This document shows positions 12,282 through 12,955 of a stretch of 12,955 nucleotides of DNA, piece after piece (within the stretch, counting starts at the first letter, position 1; every line of letters starts with the position of its first letter). The stretch covers positions 1-12,955 of the forward strand of contig JAQXKW010000157.1 in assembly GCA_029010655.1 (NCBI GenBank). The letters are read 5' to 3'. The position numbers and the translations under genes are program-made. The notes below the pieces were generated by a model. That model did no database searches. It saw only the letters and a program-made list of their open reading frames with translations, and was not told the DNA's origin. Source of the stretch: Clostridia bacterium. Lineage in GTDB: Bacteria > Bacillota > Clostridia > Oscillospirales > CAG-272.

Positions 12282-12955
12282 ATGAAAGAATTTGAACTGA
12301 AATATGGGTGCAACCCCAATCAGAAACCCTCAAAAATATACATGAACGACAATTCCGACTTGCCTATTGAAATTCTCAACGGCCGCCCCGGATATATAAA
12401 TTTTCTTGACGCCTTCAACTCATGGCAGCTTGTTAAAGAGCTGAAAGAGGCGCTGGGACTTCCCGCAGTCGCTTCTTTCAAGCACGTAAGCCCCACAAGC
12501 GCCGCTTTGGGAATTCCCCTTTCGGAAAAGCTGAAAAAGGCTTGCTTTGTTGACGATATTGAAGGTCTTGACGACTCTCCCCTCGCCTGCGCTTACGCCA
12601 GAGCAAGAGGCTGTGACCGCATGTGCTCCTTCGGAGACTGGGTTGCTCTTTCCGATGTATGCGACGTTACCACCGCAAAAATGATAAAGCGTGAGGTTTC
12701 CGACGGAATTATCGCACCCGGGTACGAGCCGGAGGCTTTGGAAATTCTCAAATCCAAGAGAAAAGGAAGCTACAATATAGTAAAAATCGACCCCGACTAC
12801 GTTCCCGAGCCCATCGAGCATAAGGAGGTTTTCGGCATAACCTGTGAGCAGGGACGGAACAACTTCAACATCGACCGGGACCTTTTGAAAAATATTGTCA
12901 CCGAAAACAAGGATATGCCCGAAGGTGCTGTCCGTGACCTGATACTATCCCTTAT
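12282..12955 (+). CDS. purH: Stand-alone AICAR transformylase (C-terminal half of PurH as its own gene), 3' end outside window
   Basis: Formylates AICAR (ZMP) with 10-formyl-tetrahydrofolate to FAICAR, which the PurO-type cyclohydrolase just upstream then closes. The first 224 residues are visible. ELKYGCNPNQKPS begins the transformylase domain at once, with no cyclohydrolase (MGS-like) domain before it. SFKHVSPTSAA (65-75) carries the catalytic Lys67-His68 pair matching Lys266-His267 of human ATIC. LACAYARARGCDRMCSFGDW and AKMIKREVSDGIIAPGYEPEALEILKSKRKG are further family blocks. Full members of this form are about 390 residues, so roughly 165 are missing at the right edge. GAGGTG (12269-12274), overlapping the previous stop, is the ribosome site. 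Its substrate, ZMP, is also a ligand of the riboswitch at the head of the operon. Confidence 0.95.
   Translation, partial: MKEFELKYGCNPNQKPSKIYMNDNSDLPIEILNGRPGYINFLDAFNSWQLVKELKEALGLPAVASFKHVSPTSAALGIPLSEKLKKACFVDDIEGLDDSPLACAYARARGCDRMCSFGDWVALSDVCDVTTAKMIKREVSDGIIAPGYEPEALEILKSKRKGSYNIVKIDPDYVPEPIEHKEVFGITCEQGRNNFNIDRDLLKNIVTENKDMPEGAVRDLILSL

Overview
The window looks like a chromosomal segment of a gut-type clostridium, probably Oscillospiraceae/Ruminococcaceae. The signs are strong AGGAGG-type ribosome binding sites, a transketolase split into two subunits, a purine operon with stand-alone AICAR transformylase plus archaeal-type IMP cyclohydrolase, a PurF of the MGGFFG type, and arrays of short hairpins joined by fixed spacers. 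The genus assignment is inference from remembered relatives; no search was run.

Layout. Positions 1-3775 are all on the minus strand: the N-terminal part of a HAD-superfamily phosphatase (1-545, cut by the window edge), hairpin array 1 (about 611-763), a TRAM-less RlmD/TrmA-type 23S rRNA uracil methyltransferase (758-1909), a terminator, and the two transketolase subunit genes (2001-2939 and 2954-3775) with their promoter at 3837-3865. Next comes a plus-strand tRNA-Ser(GCT) (4020-4111) with a consensus promoter, a leader hairpin and an intrinsic terminator. A gene-free stretch (4155-4600) holds hairpin arrays 2 and 3. A divergent pair follows: a small cupin protein (4601-5038, minus) and an XRE-type regulator with a long helical C-terminus (5203-6354, plus).

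From 6451 to the right edge lies a purine biosynthesis operon on the plus strand. It has a TTGACA-17-TAAAAT promoter, then a ZTP (pfl) riboswitch whose conserved 3' CTGGGC is also the first arm of an intrinsic terminator, then purE - purC - purF-like - purM - formate/nitrite-transporter-family gene - purN - IMP cyclohydrolase (PurO type) - AICAR transformylase (cut by the edge). Genes are tightly packed or overlapping. Not in the window are purK, purD, purL/purQ, purB and a bifunctional purH.

The most interesting reading is of this operon as a whole. ZTP/ZMP accumulates when 10-formyl-tetrahydrofolate is short, because AICAR transformylase stalls. The riboswitch should then switch on not only PurN and AICAR transformylase, the two formyl-folate users, but also an FNT-family channel that could bring in formate, the precursor of the formyl group. 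A second point of interest is that the PurF homologue keeps the PRPP-binding site and candidate Fe-S cysteines but has lost the recognisable glutaminase catalytic residues, including the N-terminal cysteine. The three hairpin arrays are the other structure that ordinary annotation does not explain.
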